A stretch of DNA of 64,000 bases from Candidatus Syntrophocurvum alkaliphilum (GTDB lineage: Bacteria > Bacillota > Syntrophomonadia > Syntrophomonadales > Syntrophomonadaceae). The notes beneath the pieces were generated by a model, which made no database searches, had not been told where the DNA came from, and saw nothing but the letters and a program-made list of their open reading frames with translations. The position numbers and the translations under genes are program-made. Within the stretch, counting starts at the first letter, position 1, and each line of letters begins with the position of its first letter. This document shows positions 7,549 through 17,953 of the stretch, piece by piece. The stretch is taken from positions 2,102,001-2,166,000 of the forward strand of contig NZ_CP046457.1 in assembly GCF_009734445.1 (NCBI RefSeq), in the 5' to 3' direction.

Positions 7549-7995
7549 ATGAAGGTAATATTAACACAGGATATTAAAAAATTAGGTAAAGCTGGTGAAT
7601 TAAAAGAAGTATCTGATGGATATGCTAGAAATTATCTTATTCCAAAGGGCTTAGCTGAAGAAGCTACAAGCATGAAACTTAAGGAAGTTGAAGAAAAAAA
7701 TTTAAGTAAGTCTAGAAAAAAAGCTAAAGAAAAAGCTGCTGCATTAGAAACAAAAGAAAAGCTAGATGGGAATTCAGTAACTATTAAAGTAAAAACAGGT
7801 GGAGGAGATAAACTTTTTGGAGCAGTAACTACTGGTGAGATTGCCGACATTTTACAAAAGGAATATGGGGTATCAATAGATAAAAAGAAAATAGATATAA
7901 AAGAATCAATTAAGCACTTGGGTGATTATAAAGTAAAAATAAAACTTTATCCAGAAGTGCAAGCAGAAATACAAGTAACAGTAATATCCAAATAA
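7549..7995 (+). CDS. rplI: 50S ribosomal protein L9
   Basis: A 148-residue L9 that binds 23S rRNA at the base of the L1 stalk. The N-terminal domain (MKVILTQDIKKLGKAGELKE and the DGYARNYLIPKGLA motif) is joined by a long charged helix (residues 40-75) to the C-terminal domain. A perfect AAGGAGGG site precedes the ATG. lonC follows after 21 bp with its own AGGAGG site. Confidence 0.97.
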   Translation: MKVILTQDIKKLGKAGELKEVSDGYARNYLIPKGLAEEATSMKLKEVEEKNLSKSRKKAKEKAAALETKEKLDGNSVTIKVKTGGGDKLFGAVTTGEIADILQKEYGVSIDKKKIDIKESIKHLGDYKVKIKLYPEVQAEIQVTVISK

Positions 7996-8016
7996 TAGCA
8001 GGAGGATTAATGGTTA

Positions 8017-9909
8017 ATGTCGCAAGAAAAAGTCCAGGATTTATTATGTGATGAACAAAAAGATGAAACGGGAATATCAAACCGAGTAGACGCACTTTTT
8101 ACACACTTAGAAAACATTTATGGTACACAAGGGTTAATTTTAAAGGCTAGTAAGCTTGATTCAATAGAGTTAATGAACTCGTCAGACTTAAACGATAAAG
8201 TTATTGCACTAAATAAACTTGTAAAAGAAGACCCAACAATAAATTCAATTTCAGAGGAACTAAGTTTAGCTGAAATTATTAAAAGATTAGAACAAGAGGT
8301 AGTAGATATTTATGCTAGACGAAAAATAGAAGAAGAATTACAGCATAAAGTGCAACAGCAAATGGAAGAAAGATATAATGATTATCTAAGAGATATTAAA
8401 GCAGAGGTATTAAAAGAAAAAAACAGCTCACCGGAAAATGCTTTAACCTTAAAAAAGCTAGGACAGCTTGAAGTGATGGAAAGGACTAATTTAAGTCGGT
8501 CTGCTCTAGAAATGTTAAGACCTTCGTCCTTAGATGAAATTATTGGACAAGAAAGAGCCCTAAATTCCCTAATTTCAAAATTGGGTACCCCTTATCCTCA
8601 ACATATAATATTATATGGTCCCCCAGGGATAGGAAAAACAACGTGTGCTCGGTTGGCTTTAGAGATAGTAAAAGAAAAAGAAAATAAAATTTTTAAAAAA
8701 GAAGCTCCATTTATAGAAGTAGATGGGACTACTCTACGCTGGGATCCTAGAGAATCAACTAATCCACTTTTAGGTTCAGTACATGATCCAATATATCAAG
8801 GAGCCAAAAAAGAATTAGCAGAGGATGGTATACCTGAACCGAAATTAGGTTTAGTTTCTGATGCTAATGGAGGAATTCTATTTGTTGATGAAATAGGCGA
8901 AATGGATCCCTATCTTCAAAATAAGTTGCTTAAAGTTTTAGAGGATAAAAGGGTGTTTTTTGAGTCATCTTATTACGATCCACATGACGAAAGAATACCG
9001 CAGTATATCAAAAAAATGTTTGATAATGGTGTACCAGCAGATTTTATATTAATAGGGGCAACAACAAAATCAAGAGAGGAAATCAACCCTGCATTTAGGT
9101 CTAGATGTATGGAAATATTTTTTGAACCTCTTACAATTGAGCATATAAAACAGATAGTAGATAATTCTGCTAAGAAACTTAATATATCTATAGATTCAAA
9201 CGTTAGTAAACTTATTGCTGAATATACTACTGAAGGAAGAGGGGCTAATAAAATATTAGTAGATGCTTACGCTCTAGCGTACAATGAAAGAGATAATAAC
9301 GATGAAAAGATTACAGTAACTTCGAATCATATTTATGAAGCATTACAAAACAGTAGATTATCACCTTATATATTAAACAAGGCTTCTAATAATTTTGAAG
9401 TAGGGAAAATTTTTGGAATAGGTACTTCAGGATATACGGGATCACTTATAGAGATAGAAGCAATTTCATTTCCCGTTAAAGATGGAGAAGGTGAAATTAG
9501 ATTTAATGAAACAGCTGGCATAATGGCAAAGGACTCAGTTTTCAATGCTAAATCGGTGTTTAGGAAAGAAACATCAGAAAATTTAAATAACTATGATGTT
9601 CATATCAACATTACGGGTGGTGGTAATGTTGATGGTCCCTCAGCAGGAACTGCTATATATATGGCTATATTAAGCTCAGTAAAGGAATATGCTTTAAAAC
9701 AGGATGTAGCAATAACTGGGGAATTATCTATACAAGGAAAGATAAAACCTGTTGGAGGAGTTTATGAGAAAATTTGTGGTGCTAAACAGGCAGGCATAAA
9801 AAAAGTTCTAATTCCATATCAAAACATAAGAGATATACCAGCAGGTATCGAAGGAATAGAAGTTATCCCAATTAGTAACATTACTGAAGCTAGTGAGCAT
9901 ATATTTTAA
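8017..9909 (+). CDS. lonC: ATP-dependent protease LonC
   Basis: A 630-residue cytosolic protease of the LonC type found in Clostridia and thermophiles. After a helical, coiled-coil N-terminal region (residues 1-160) comes an AAA+ domain with Walker A GPPGIGKT near 201 and Walker B ILFVDEIGEMD near 288. The Lon protease domain follows, with the catalytic Ser in DGPSAGTA near 541 and the Lys in the KICGAKQAG stretch near 585. The long insertion between Walker A and B (residues 220-285) is typical of LonB/LonC relatives. It lies at the end of the rplI operon and is closed by a terminator. Confidence 0.9.
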   Translation: MSQEKVQDLLCDEQKDETGISNRVDALFTHLENIYGTQGLILKASKLDSIELMNSSDLNDKVIALNKLVKEDPTINSISEELSLAEIIKRLEQEVVDIYARRKIEEELQHKVQQQMEERYNDYLRDIKAEVLKEKNSSPENALTLKKLGQLEVMERTNLSRSALEMLRPSSLDEIIGQERALNSLISKLGTPYPQHIILYGPPGIGKTTCARLALEIVKEKENKIFKKEAPFIEVDGTTLRWDPRESTNPLLGSVHDPIYQGAKKELAEDGIPEPKLGLVSDANGGILFVDEIGEMDPYLQNKLLKVLEDKRVFFESSYYDPHDERIPQYIKKMFDNGVPADFILIGATTKSREEINPAFRSRCMEIFFEPLTIEHIKQIVDNSAKKLNISIDSNVSKLIAEYTTEGRGANKILVDAYALAYNERDNNDEKITVTSNHIYEALQNSRLSPYILNKASNNFEVGKIFGIGTSGYTGSLIEIEAISFPVKDGEGEIRFNETAGIMAKDSVFNAKSVFRKETSENLNNYDVHINITGGGNVDGPSAGTAIYMAILSSVKEYALKQDVAITGELSIQGKIKPVGGVYEKICGAKQAGIKKVLIPYQNIRDIPAGIEGIEVIPISNITEASEHIF

Positions 9910-9933
9910 TTCTATAAATATGTTGTATACATT

Positions 9934-9960
9934 CAAACCGGTGTAACAGCCGGTTTTTTC
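9934..9960 (+). terminator. rho-independent terminator after lonC
   Basis: AAACCGG pairs with CCGGTTT around TGTAACAG and continues into a run of T residues. Confidence 0.88.
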
Positions 9961-10051
9961 ATTATTGACAGGCATTTTACCTTCTGCTAATATTAGCTTG
10001 CCTAAAAGCAAAGAATAGTAAGAGTAGTTAAGTTAAAGGTTAATATATTAA

Positions 10052-11341
<1,290 letters not shown>

Positions 11342-11358
11342 AATTACAAAAAATACCC

Positions 11359-11387
11359 TTGATGTTAGTAGGAAGATTTGATATTAT
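11359..11387 (+). promoter_or_regulatory. sigma-A promoter of tRNA-Asp
   Basis: TTGATG (11359-11364), a 17-base spacer and TATTAT (11382-11387), 20 bases before the tRNA 5' end. Confidence 0.7.
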
Positions 11388-11407
11388 AGATTTTGCAATG
11401 AAATTGC

Positions 11408-11483
11408 GGAGCTGTGGTGTAGCGGTTAACATGCCGGCCTGTCAAGCCGGAGATCGCGGGTTCAATTCCCGTCAGCTCCGCCA
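11408..11483 (+). tRNA. tRNA-Asp (anticodon GTC)
   Basis: A complete cloverleaf of 76 nt with encoded CCA. The acceptor stem is GGAGCTG with CAGCTCC, followed by discriminator G and CCA. The D arm contains AGCGGTTAA. The anticodon stem GCCGG/CCGGC-like carries the loop CTGTCAA with anticodon GTC. The T loop is TTCAATT. GTC reads Asp codons GAC and GAU. It is a single tRNA gene between purA and the SCIFF cassette. Confidence 0.96.
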
Positions 11484-11502
11484 TATTATTTTCTGATACT
11501 AT

Positions 11503-11530
11503 TTGTTAATAAAAAATAATATTATATAAT
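11503..11530 (+). promoter_or_regulatory. sigma-A promoter of the SCIFF cassette
   Basis: TTGTTA (11503-11508), 16-base spacer, TATAAT (11525-11530), about 30 bases before the SCIFF start codon. The spacer is almost purely A/T. Confidence 0.65.
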
Positions 11531-11559
11531 AATTCTAAAAAAGGGGAGGAGATTTAATA

Positions 11560-11700
11560 GTGAATAAACATATTATTACTGTAATAAAACCTAACCTTAA
11601 AAGATCAGATGATAAAATCAACTGTAGAGAATGTGCAACATCTTGTCAATCAGCATGCAAAACATCATGTACTGTTGGTAATCAGGTTTGTAGAAATTAA
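11560..11700 (+). CDS. scfA: SCIFF ranthipeptide precursor
   Basis: A 46-residue ribosomally made peptide precursor that is easily missed because of its size. It has six Cys in the C-terminal half (residues 22, 25, 29, 33, 37, 44) within the nearly invariant CATSCQSACKTSCT core, which identifies 'six cysteines in forty-five' (SCIFF). The N-terminal part (HIITVIKPNLKRS) is the leader recognised by the maturase. In studied Clostridia the radical-SAM partner links Cys sulfurs to residues by thioether bonds (a ranthipeptide). The start is GTG with AGGGGAGGAG upstream. The maturase follows 61 bp later. The biological role is still poorly known. Confidence 0.94.
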   Translation: MNKHIITVIKPNLKRSDDKINCRECATSCQSACKTSCTVGNQVCRN

Positions 11701-11710
11701 TTTATTACAT

Positions 11711-11735
11711 ATAGGGCATAAAGCCCTTTTTTTGT
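11711..11735 (+). terminator. weak terminator or attenuator between SCIFF precursor and maturase
   Basis: AGGGC pairs with GCCCT around ATAAA and runs into seven T residues. Its place between the precursor and the maturase genes could let the small precursor be made in excess over the enzyme. Confidence 0.65.
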
Positions 11736-11761
11736 GTCTAAATTTATAGGGGGTAAACAAT

Positions 11762-13138
11762 ATGATACCTTTAACAGCATACAAATTTGAAAAAAACATA
11801 CATTTATATCGATATAACGACCTTAATATAATGCTAGATGTTAATAGCGGAGCAGTACATTTATTAGACGACATGACCTATTTACTTGTACAAAAAACAA
11901 TAGATTTCAATGGTGATATATATAAGGCTAAGGAATATTATATGACTCATTATTCGGAGGAAGTTCTTAATGAAGCTATACTAGAGATAGTAGCCGCATA
12001 TAAAGATGGTGCTATGTTTAGTGAAGAAGAAAACCTAGAAGTAGACTTTGGTAATATGCCATTAAAAGCTATATGTTTAAATATAGCTCATACTTGTAAT
12101 ATGAAGTGCAAATATTGTTTTGCTAGTGAGGGCAGTTTTGGTGGAGATACCTCACTTATGCCAATTGAAACAGGAAAAAAAACATTAGATTTTTTAATAG
12201 AAAAAAGTAATGGAGTGAAAAACCTTGAAATAGATTTTTTCGGTGGGGAACCACTATTAAACTTTGAATTAGTAAAGGAATTAGTATTCTATGGGAGACA
12301 AAAGGAGAAGGAATATAACAAGAAAATCAACTTTACCCTAACTACAAATGTCTTATTGCTAGATGATGAAATAATGGACTTTATAGTAAAAAACAACATT
12401 AGCATTATTTTAAGTTTAGATGGTAGGCCTGAGATCAATGATTATCATAGAAACTTAAAAAATGGTGAAGGAACTTATAATTTAATTGTCCCACTAATTA
12501 AAAAAATGATTAATAAAAAGCCACAAAGTTATTATGTACGAGGAACTTTTACTCGTAATAATTTAGATTTTGTTAATGACTTTAAGCATTTGGTTAATTT
12601 AGATATAGATGCAATTTCATTAGAACCTGCAGTTGGAGTTGATAATCCATATTCAATAAAAGAAGAGGATATGCCAAGAGTTCTAAAAGAATATGATAAG
12701 CTAACTGACTATCTATTAGAGTGTTTTGAAAAAAAGAAAGATATCCATTTTTTTCACTATAATCTTGACTTACAAAAAGGACCTTGTATTGCAAAAAGAA
12801 CTAGTGGGTGTGGTGCAGGTATAGAATATATAGCAGTAACACCTGAGGGAGATGTATACCCATGCCATCAATTTATTGGTAAAAAGGATTTTTGCATGGG
12901 GAATGTAACTACTAAGAAATTAGCTAATCAAATGGTAGATAAATTTAAAACAAATCATTTGCATAAGGAAATTTGCAACTCATGTTGGGCTAGATATTAT
13001 TGTGGTGGTGGATGTCATGCCAATGCCTATGACTATAATAATAGTATTAGCATTCCCTATAAAAATGGCTGTGCAATGCACAAAAAAAGAATTGAAGGAG
13101 CTATATACTTAGAACTAAAGAAAAAAATAAGTCAATAG
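11762..13138 (+). CDS. scfB: SCIFF radical SAM maturase
   Basis: A 458-residue radical SAM/SPASM enzyme that installs thioether crosslinks in the SCIFF peptide. Order of domains: an N-terminal peptide-recognition (RRE-like) region with L-D-V-N-S-G-A-V-H-L-L-D (residues 25-36), the radical SAM barrel with C-N-M-K-C-K-Y-C near residue 112 binding the SAM [4Fe-4S] cluster, and a C-terminal SPASM domain with many Cys (GCGAG near 350, CNSCWARYYCGGGCH near 405) for two auxiliary clusters. Length and context next to the SCIFF precursor are exactly as in known pairs. ATG follows an AGGGGG site. Confidence 0.95.
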   Translation: MIPLTAYKFEKNIHLYRYNDLNIMLDVNSGAVHLLDDMTYLLVQKTIDFNGDIYKAKEYYMTHYSEEVLNEAILEIVAAYKDGAMFSEEENLEVDFGNMPLKAICLNIAHTCNMKCKYCFASEGSFGGDTSLMPIETGKKTLDFLIEKSNGVKNLEIDFFGGEPLLNFELVKELVFYGRQKEKEYNKKINFTLTTNVLLLDDEIMDFIVKNNISIILSLDGRPEINDYHRNLKNGEGTYNLIVPLIKKMINKKPQSYYVRGTFTRNNLDFVNDFKHLVNLDIDAISLEPAVGVDNPYSIKEEDMPRVLKEYDKLTDYLLECFEKKKDIHFFHYNLDLQKGPCIAKRTSGCGAGIEYIAVTPEGDVYPCHQFIGKKDFCMGNVTTKKLANQMVDKFKTNHLHKEICNSCWARYYCGGGCHANAYDYNNSISIPYKNGCAMHKKRIEGAIYLELKKKISQ

Positions 13139-13243
13139 AAATATTTATCCAAATGAAGAAGGATTTTTCTTGTTAAGGTAGAATAGGAAATATGGTGAAA
13201 AAACATAATGTGACAAAAAACATAAATGGTGTGGGGAGATATT

Positions 13244-14602
13244 ATGCAGAACAATGTAGATACTAAGGGTCATTTTCGTTATAGTATACCAGTAGTAATT
13301 GTACTTATTCTTATCTTAGCAATGTACTTAATGGCTGTTAATGGAATGAAAATTTCTGCTTATGCAGTACTTATTGATGGTGAAGAGCAGTTTTTAGTTG
13401 AAAATCATGAAGAAGTTGAAATATCAATTAACAATATTTGTTCTGAACATGAACAAAAATTAGGCAAAATAGTTGAGTTTGATAATACAATTGAATATGA
13501 ATCGATATTTGCTAATGAATGGGATTTATTAAAAGGTAAAGAAATAGAAGAAAAACTAAAAGCAACACTAGATTTTTCAACACCTGCAATAGCGATAATA
13601 GTAGATGGAGATGCTATTGCATATGTTGAAAACGAAGCAATAGCAAAAAGTTTATTAAATAAATTAAAAGATGAAAATTCGAAAATATCAGAAGATGAAA
13701 GGCTAGTATCATCAGATTTTGTAGAAGAAGTAGAATTAGTAGAAAAAAATGTTTCTACAAAAAAAATAAAGAATGAAGAGCAAGTTTATAGTCTAATTAC
13801 AACAGGAACAGAATCTCCCGAAAAATATATAGTAGAAGAAGGAGACTCTATATGGTTAATAGCACACCGGAATAACTTAGATGTAGATGATATTAAACAA
13901 GTTAACAAATTAAATAGCGAAACATTATCTATTGGTCAGGAGCTTATACTAGTAAAAAACCAACCCCTTATAAGTACAATGGTCCAGGTAGAAGGAGAAA
14001 AAATTGAAACAATATCGCATGAAACAAAAACGGTTACAGATAATAATTTAGGAAGTACTGTAAGGGTAAGGCAAGTAGGGCAAGATGGAAAAAAACAAAT
14101 TTCATATGTGGCAACACTAGTAAATGGTGTAGTGAAGGAAAGAGAGATTAAAGAAAAAAATATCCTAAGACAGCCAGTAGACCAAGTTATTGCAAGAGGA
14201 AACCAAGTTGCTCAAGTCGCTTCTCGTGGTGGAAGCTCAGGGGTGTTAGATTGGCCAGTATATGGACCTATTACAAGCTATTTCGGAAGTCGTGGTGGGA
14301 CTCATATGGGGCTAGATATAGGAGCAAGAACAGGCACTGATATAAAAGCAGCTGACTCAGGAGTAGTCATATTTGCAGGATATCAAGGTGCATATGGATA
14401 TCTAGTGAGAATAGATCATGGTAATGGTATGGAAACTAGGTATGCACACTGTTCTAGATTGTTGGTATCAAGGGGAGAACATGTTTCTCGGGGACAAGTA
14501 ATTGCAAGAGTAGGATCTACTGGAAGAAGTACTGGGCCACATTTGCATTTTGAAGTTTTAACAAATGGGGTTCAACGAAATCCACTAAACTACTTACGCT
14601 AA
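13244..14602 (+). CDS. membrane-anchored LysM-G5-M23 metallopeptidase
   Basis: A 452-residue cell-wall hydrolase. One N-terminal membrane helix (residues 13-30) anchors it. A LysM domain follows (Y-x-V-E-E-G-D-S-I-W-x-I-A, near 197-243), then a G5 domain (about 250-320) and a C-terminal M23 endopeptidase domain. The zinc site is readable: H-x-G-L-D (near 371) and H-L-H-F-E (near 435). Such proteins cleave peptide crosslinks in peptidoglycan outside the membrane. ATG 13244 lies seven bases after GGGGAG; the in-frame ATG at 13226 is upstream of that site. A terminator follows. Confidence 0.92.
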   Translation: MQNNVDTKGHFRYSIPVVIVLILILAMYLMAVNGMKISAYAVLIDGEEQFLVENHEEVEISINNICSEHEQKLGKIVEFDNTIEYESIFANEWDLLKGKEIEEKLKATLDFSTPAIAIIVDGDAIAYVENEAIAKSLLNKLKDENSKISEDERLVSSDFVEEVELVEKNVSTKKIKNEEQVYSLITTGTESPEKYIVEEGDSIWLIAHRNNLDVDDIKQVNKLNSETLSIGQELILVKNQPLISTMVQVEGEKIETISHETKTVTDNNLGSTVRVRQVGQDGKKQISYVATLVNGVVKEREIKEKNILRQPVDQVIARGNQVAQVASRGGSSGVLDWPVYGPITSYFGSRGGTHMGLDIGARTGTDIKAADSGVVIFAGYQGAYGYLVRIDHGNGMETRYAHCSRLLVSRGEHVSRGQVIARVGSTGRSTGPHLHFEVLTNGVQRNPLNYLR

Positions 14603-14615
14603 AAGAAAAATCCAT

Positions 14616-14652
14616 ACCCTGACCTTGCGGTCAGGGTTTATCTTTTTTAGGG
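14616..14652 (+). terminator. rho-independent terminator
   Basis: A perfect stem ACCCTGACC with GGTCAGGGT around TTGC, followed by TTATCTTTTTT. Confidence 0.92.
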
Positions 14653-14661
14653 GGTAAAAAA

Positions 14662-15567
14662 ATGTATGATGTAATTATTATTGGAAGTGGTCCTGCTGGG
14701 CTAACTGCTGGGCTATATACAGGTAGAGCAAAGTTAAAAACTTTAATATTTGAATCAGCAATTATTGGTGGCAATGCAGTTATCACCGATCAAATTGATA
14801 ACTACCCAGGCTTTCCTTTTGGTATAACTGGTGCTGATTTAATTGAAAACTTTCGCAAACAAACTGAACGCTTTGATGTAGAATTTAGTATGGATGAAGT
14901 TATTGCCATAGAAGATGAAGGTGAGCATAAAAAAATAATTACAGATTCAGGAGAATATTTAGCTAAAGCTATAATAATTGCAACAGGAGCAAAAAGAAAA
15001 GAACTTGAAGTAAAGGGAGAAAAAGATTTTCTAGGTAGAGGAGTTTCTTATTGCGCTACTTGTGATGGGGCATTTTTTCAGAACTATCCGGTTGCTGTAG
15101 TAGGAGGCGGAGATTCCGCTGTTAAAGAGGCACTGTATTTAGCTGATATAGCCTCAAAGGTATATCTCATTCATAGAAGGGAACAATTTAGAGCCAATCA
15201 AACATCATTAGACAAAATGTTTGAGCATGAGAATATTGAATTAAAGCTAAACAAAGTAGTTAGGTCTATTGAAGGTGATAGCATTATGCGTAGATTAGTT
15301 ATTGAAGATACTAATACATCAGAACAAGAAAGATTAGATGTAGAGGGTTTATTTGTGAGTATTGGTTTAGTAGCCAACTCATTTTTTATAGAGGATATGC
15401 TTGAAACAAGAGAAGGTTATATATTAACAGATGAAAACATGCAGACATCTATTCAAGGTATTTATGCTGCAGGTGATATAAGATATAAAACTGTTAAACA
15501 GGTGGCTACTGCTGTAGGAGATGGTGCTCATGCAGGAATGGCAGTCACGGAGTATTTAAAGGAATAA
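14662..15567 (+). CDS. trxB: thioredoxin-disulfide reductase
   Basis: A 301-residue flavoprotein that passes electrons from NAD(P)H to thioredoxin. The FAD-binding G-S-G-P-A-G-L-T-A-G-L-Y motif lies at residues 8-19. The redox pair C-A-T-C-D-G-A sits near residue 131, and the second dinucleotide-binding GGGDSAVKEALYLAD near 153. The H-R-R-E-x-F-R-A motif favours NADPH. The final A-G-D-I-R motif binds FAD. ATG has an AGGGGG site and lies right behind a terminator, so it has its own promoter or uses read-through. Confidence 0.94.
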   Translation: MYDVIIIGSGPAGLTAGLYTGRAKLKTLIFESAIIGGNAVITDQIDNYPGFPFGITGADLIENFRKQTERFDVEFSMDEVIAIEDEGEHKKIITDSGEYLAKAIIIATGAKRKELEVKGEKDFLGRGVSYCATCDGAFFQNYPVAVVGGGDSAVKEALYLADIASKVYLIHRREQFRANQTSLDKMFEHENIELKLNKVVRSIEGDSIMRRLVIEDTNTSEQERLDVEGLFVSIGLVANSFFIEDMLETREGYILTDENMQTSIQGIYAAGDIRYKTVKQVATAVGDGAHAGMAVTEYLKE

Positions 15568-15659
15568 GCTTATCTTTTTATAGACTAATCTAGAGCAAAA
15601 TCATAGGGATAGAACCAAGAATCACCTATTATTAACCAATATTTGTTTGCCCATTTAAA

Positions 15660-15695
15660 CCTCTCTCCATAGTATAATGGGTGGGGAGAGGGGTG
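15660..15695 (+). promoter_or_regulatory. hairpin over the ribosome site of the peptidase MA gene
   Basis: CCTCTCTCC (15660-15668) can pair with GGGGAGAGG (15683-15691), nine pairs with one G-U and a 14-base loop. The 3' strand contains the ribosome-binding site of the next gene. The loop also contains TATAAT (15673-15678). A transcript started from that -10 would lack the left arm, while read-through from trxB would carry the closed hairpin. Confidence 0.4.
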
Positions 15696-15702
15696 AATCA
15701 GT

Positions 15703-16566
15703 TTGTTGGGGAAAACATCATCTAATATTATAGTAATTATATGCATGATCATTGCTATAATCGCTCTACTATTTATAGCTTTAGCACGAAACAGCACCCT
15801 ACCTCGTCAAGCAAGCTATGAAGTGTTTCGGTATTTAGCAGCACAAGAAACTAACTTAAAGACAATTGAATTTGACGAAACGGTCTCCGATAATTTTAAA
15901 ATTAAATACTTACCATCGGACGAAGAATATATTGGTGTTGTAGCTCAGGGTGCGGAAAGAGCACACCAAGAAGTAAGTGAATTTTTTGGTAAAAAACCAA
16001 TAGATGATCAAACAGTTATAATTATATATCCCAATACTGAAAGTCTGGCAGCAAGTTTTGGTTGGGATAAAGATGAGAAGGCAATGGGAGTATACTGGGG
16101 TGGAACCATAAGATTATTATCACCAAGAGAATGGATAGGTCGCGGGGATCTTAAAGAAGAGTTTTATTATAAAGGACCAATTGTACATGAATTTGCGCAC
16201 TTATTAGTAGATGATATGACAAGAGGGAACTATACTAGATGGTGGACTGAGGCAGTAGCTCAATATGTTGAGAAACAGATAACAGGGTTTGAATTTCAAA
16301 ATCCCTTTAGGCATGGAAATAAGATAAAATTATACGAACTATCTGTTTTAGAAAGGGACTTTGATAATTTAGATCAACAAATAGCATATTGGCAGTCATT
16401 AAAGATAATAGAATATATTGTCGACAAACATGGAAAAGAAAAGGTTTTTGAAATATTAGAGTTTTTAGGTGAAGGTAAAAACATGACACAAGCACTGGAA
16501 AAGTCGCTTGAAATAGATATAAATACTTTTGAACAGCAGTATACGCAATATATTAAAAATCATTAG
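15703..16566 (+). CDS. peptidase MA-like membrane-anchored metallopeptidase
   Basis: A 287-residue protein with one N-terminal membrane helix (residues 7-27) and an extracytoplasmic gluzincin domain of the peptidase MA-like family. The zinc motif HEFAH is near residue 164 and the downstream W-W-T-E-A-V-A-Q-Y supplies the third ligand Glu. The substrate is unknown. The start is TTG (two adjacent TTG codons at 15703 and 15706) after GGGGAGAGGGGTG. murA follows after 15 bp, so the pair is likely co-transcribed, suggesting an envelope role. Confidence 0.8.
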   Translation: MLGKTSSNIIVIICMIIAIIALLFIALARNSTLPRQASYEVFRYLAAQETNLKTIEFDETVSDNFKIKYLPSDEEYIGVVAQGAERAHQEVSEFFGKKPIDDQTVIIIYPNTESLAASFGWDKDEKAMGVYWGGTIRLLSPREWIGRGDLKEEFYYKGPIVHEFAHLLVDDMTRGNYTRWWTEAVAQYVEKQITGFEFQNPFRHGNKIKLYELSVLERDFDNLDQQIAYWQSLKIIEYIVDKHGKEKVFEILEFLGEGKNMTQALEKSLEIDINTFEQQYTQYIKNH

Positions 16567-16581
16567 GAAGAGGTGTACTTC

Positions 16582-17832
16582 TTGAAAGACAACCTGATTA
16601 TTGAGGGGAGTCAACCCTTATACGGCAGTGTAAGAACAAGTGGAGCAAAAAATGCAGCATTAGTTTTAATAATAGCTAGTATTATGGCAGAAGGACAAAC
16701 TGTTTTGGATAATGTGCCCAAAATTCGAGATGTAGAAGTTGTTATAAAGATTTTAAATGAAATAGGTATTAAAGCAAAGTGGCAGGATGATGGTAGTTTA
16801 TCTATTTGTCCACCAAGTGGACATGTAGTATCTAATACACCCTATGAGTTGTCTAAAATGTTAAGAGCGTCTAACTTATTTTTAGGTGCGTTCCTAGGTA
16901 GACAAGGAGAAGCTACTATATCAATGCCAGGTGGTTGTGATATAGGTTCTAGACCAATGGATTTACACTTAAAAGGAGTCCAAGCTTTAGGAGCAAAAGT
17001 CGAAATAGAGCATGGTTATATATATGCAAAAAGAAAACAACCTATTGGAGCTAGTATATATTTGGATTTTCCTAGTGTTGGAGCAACCGAAAATATAATG
17101 ATGATGGCAGCAAAAACTCCGGGATTAACTATTATTGAAAATTCAGCAAAAGAACCAGAAATTGTAGATTTGGCTAACTTTTTAAATGCAATGGGCGCAA
17201 AAATTAGAGGTGCAGGAACAGATATTATTAGAATTGAAGGTGCTGAAGTATTACAGGCAGTTAGACATCAAATTATTCCGGATAGAATAGAAGCTGGGAC
17301 TTATATGATAGCTGCAGCTATAACAGGTGGCGAAATTTTAGTAGAAAATGTAATTTCAACCCACCTGCATCCTGTAATGGCTAAGCTTCAAGAAGCAGGT
17401 GCTTATGTCGAAGAAAATGATAGTGGAATACTAGTTAAAGCAGGTAATAAAATAAAACCAGTAGATATTAAAACTTTACCCTATCCAGGATTTCCAACAG
17501 ATATGCAATCGCAAATGATGGCACTATTATGCTTTGCAGAAGGGACTAGTGTAATAGTTGAAAATATCTTTGAAAATCGCTTTCAGATAGTAGATGAGCT
17601 AAAGCGTATGGGAGCGAATATAAAATTAGAAGGACATACTGCAGTTGTAGAAGGTCCTCGTAGACTTAATGGTGCTAAGGTAAAAGCAACTGATTTACGT
17701 GCTGGAGCTGCTTTAATATTAGCTGGTTTAGTGGCAGAGGGTAAAACAGAAATAGAAAATTCAACCCATATTTATCGAGGCTATGAAAACATAGCCGGAA
17801 AACTGGTTAGTTTGGGTGCTAGAATTAAATAA
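16582..17832 (+). CDS. murA: UDP-N-acetylglucosamine 1-carboxyvinyltransferase
   Basis: A 416-residue MurA that transfers enolpyruvate from PEP to UDP-GlcNAc, the first committed step of peptidoglycan synthesis in the cytosol. N-terminal SGAKNAAL with the catalytic Lys and the loop P-G-G-C-D-I-G-S-R-P with the fosfomycin-target Cys are both present. The late F-P-T-D-M-Q-S-Q motif carries the catalytic Asp. TTG 16582 is the best start, eight bases after AGAGGTG. The GTG at 16573 would lie in the ribosome site. A strong terminator follows. Confidence 0.96.
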   Translation: MKDNLIIEGSQPLYGSVRTSGAKNAALVLIIASIMAEGQTVLDNVPKIRDVEVVIKILNEIGIKAKWQDDGSLSICPPSGHVVSNTPYELSKMLRASNLFLGAFLGRQGEATISMPGGCDIGSRPMDLHLKGVQALGAKVEIEHGYIYAKRKQPIGASIYLDFPSVGATENIMMMAAKTPGLTIIENSAKEPEIVDLANFLNAMGAKIRGAGTDIIRIEGAEVLQAVRHQIIPDRIEAGTYMIAAAITGGEILVENVISTHLHPVMAKLQEAGAYVEENDSGILVKAGNKIKPVDIKTLPYPGFPTDMQSQMMALLCFAEGTSVIVENIFENRFQIVDELKRMGANIKLEGHTAVVEGPRRLNGAKVKATDLRAGAALILAGLVAEGKTEIENSTHIYRGYENIAGKLVSLGARIK

Positions 17833-17835
17833 GGA

Positions 17836-17863
17836 TAAAAAAGGGAGATAATCTCCCTTTTTT
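17836..17863 (+). terminator. rho-independent terminator after murA
   Basis: AAAAAGGGAGAT with ATCTCCCTTTTTT, a perfect stem with a very short loop and a run of T residues. Confidence 0.92.
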
Positions 17864-17953
17864 ACTATGTGAAAAAATTTATATGCATATTTAACAGAAT
17901 AATATAGCATTGCTCGTAAAAACTATCTATACAAACTATGAGGAGGAATATAG

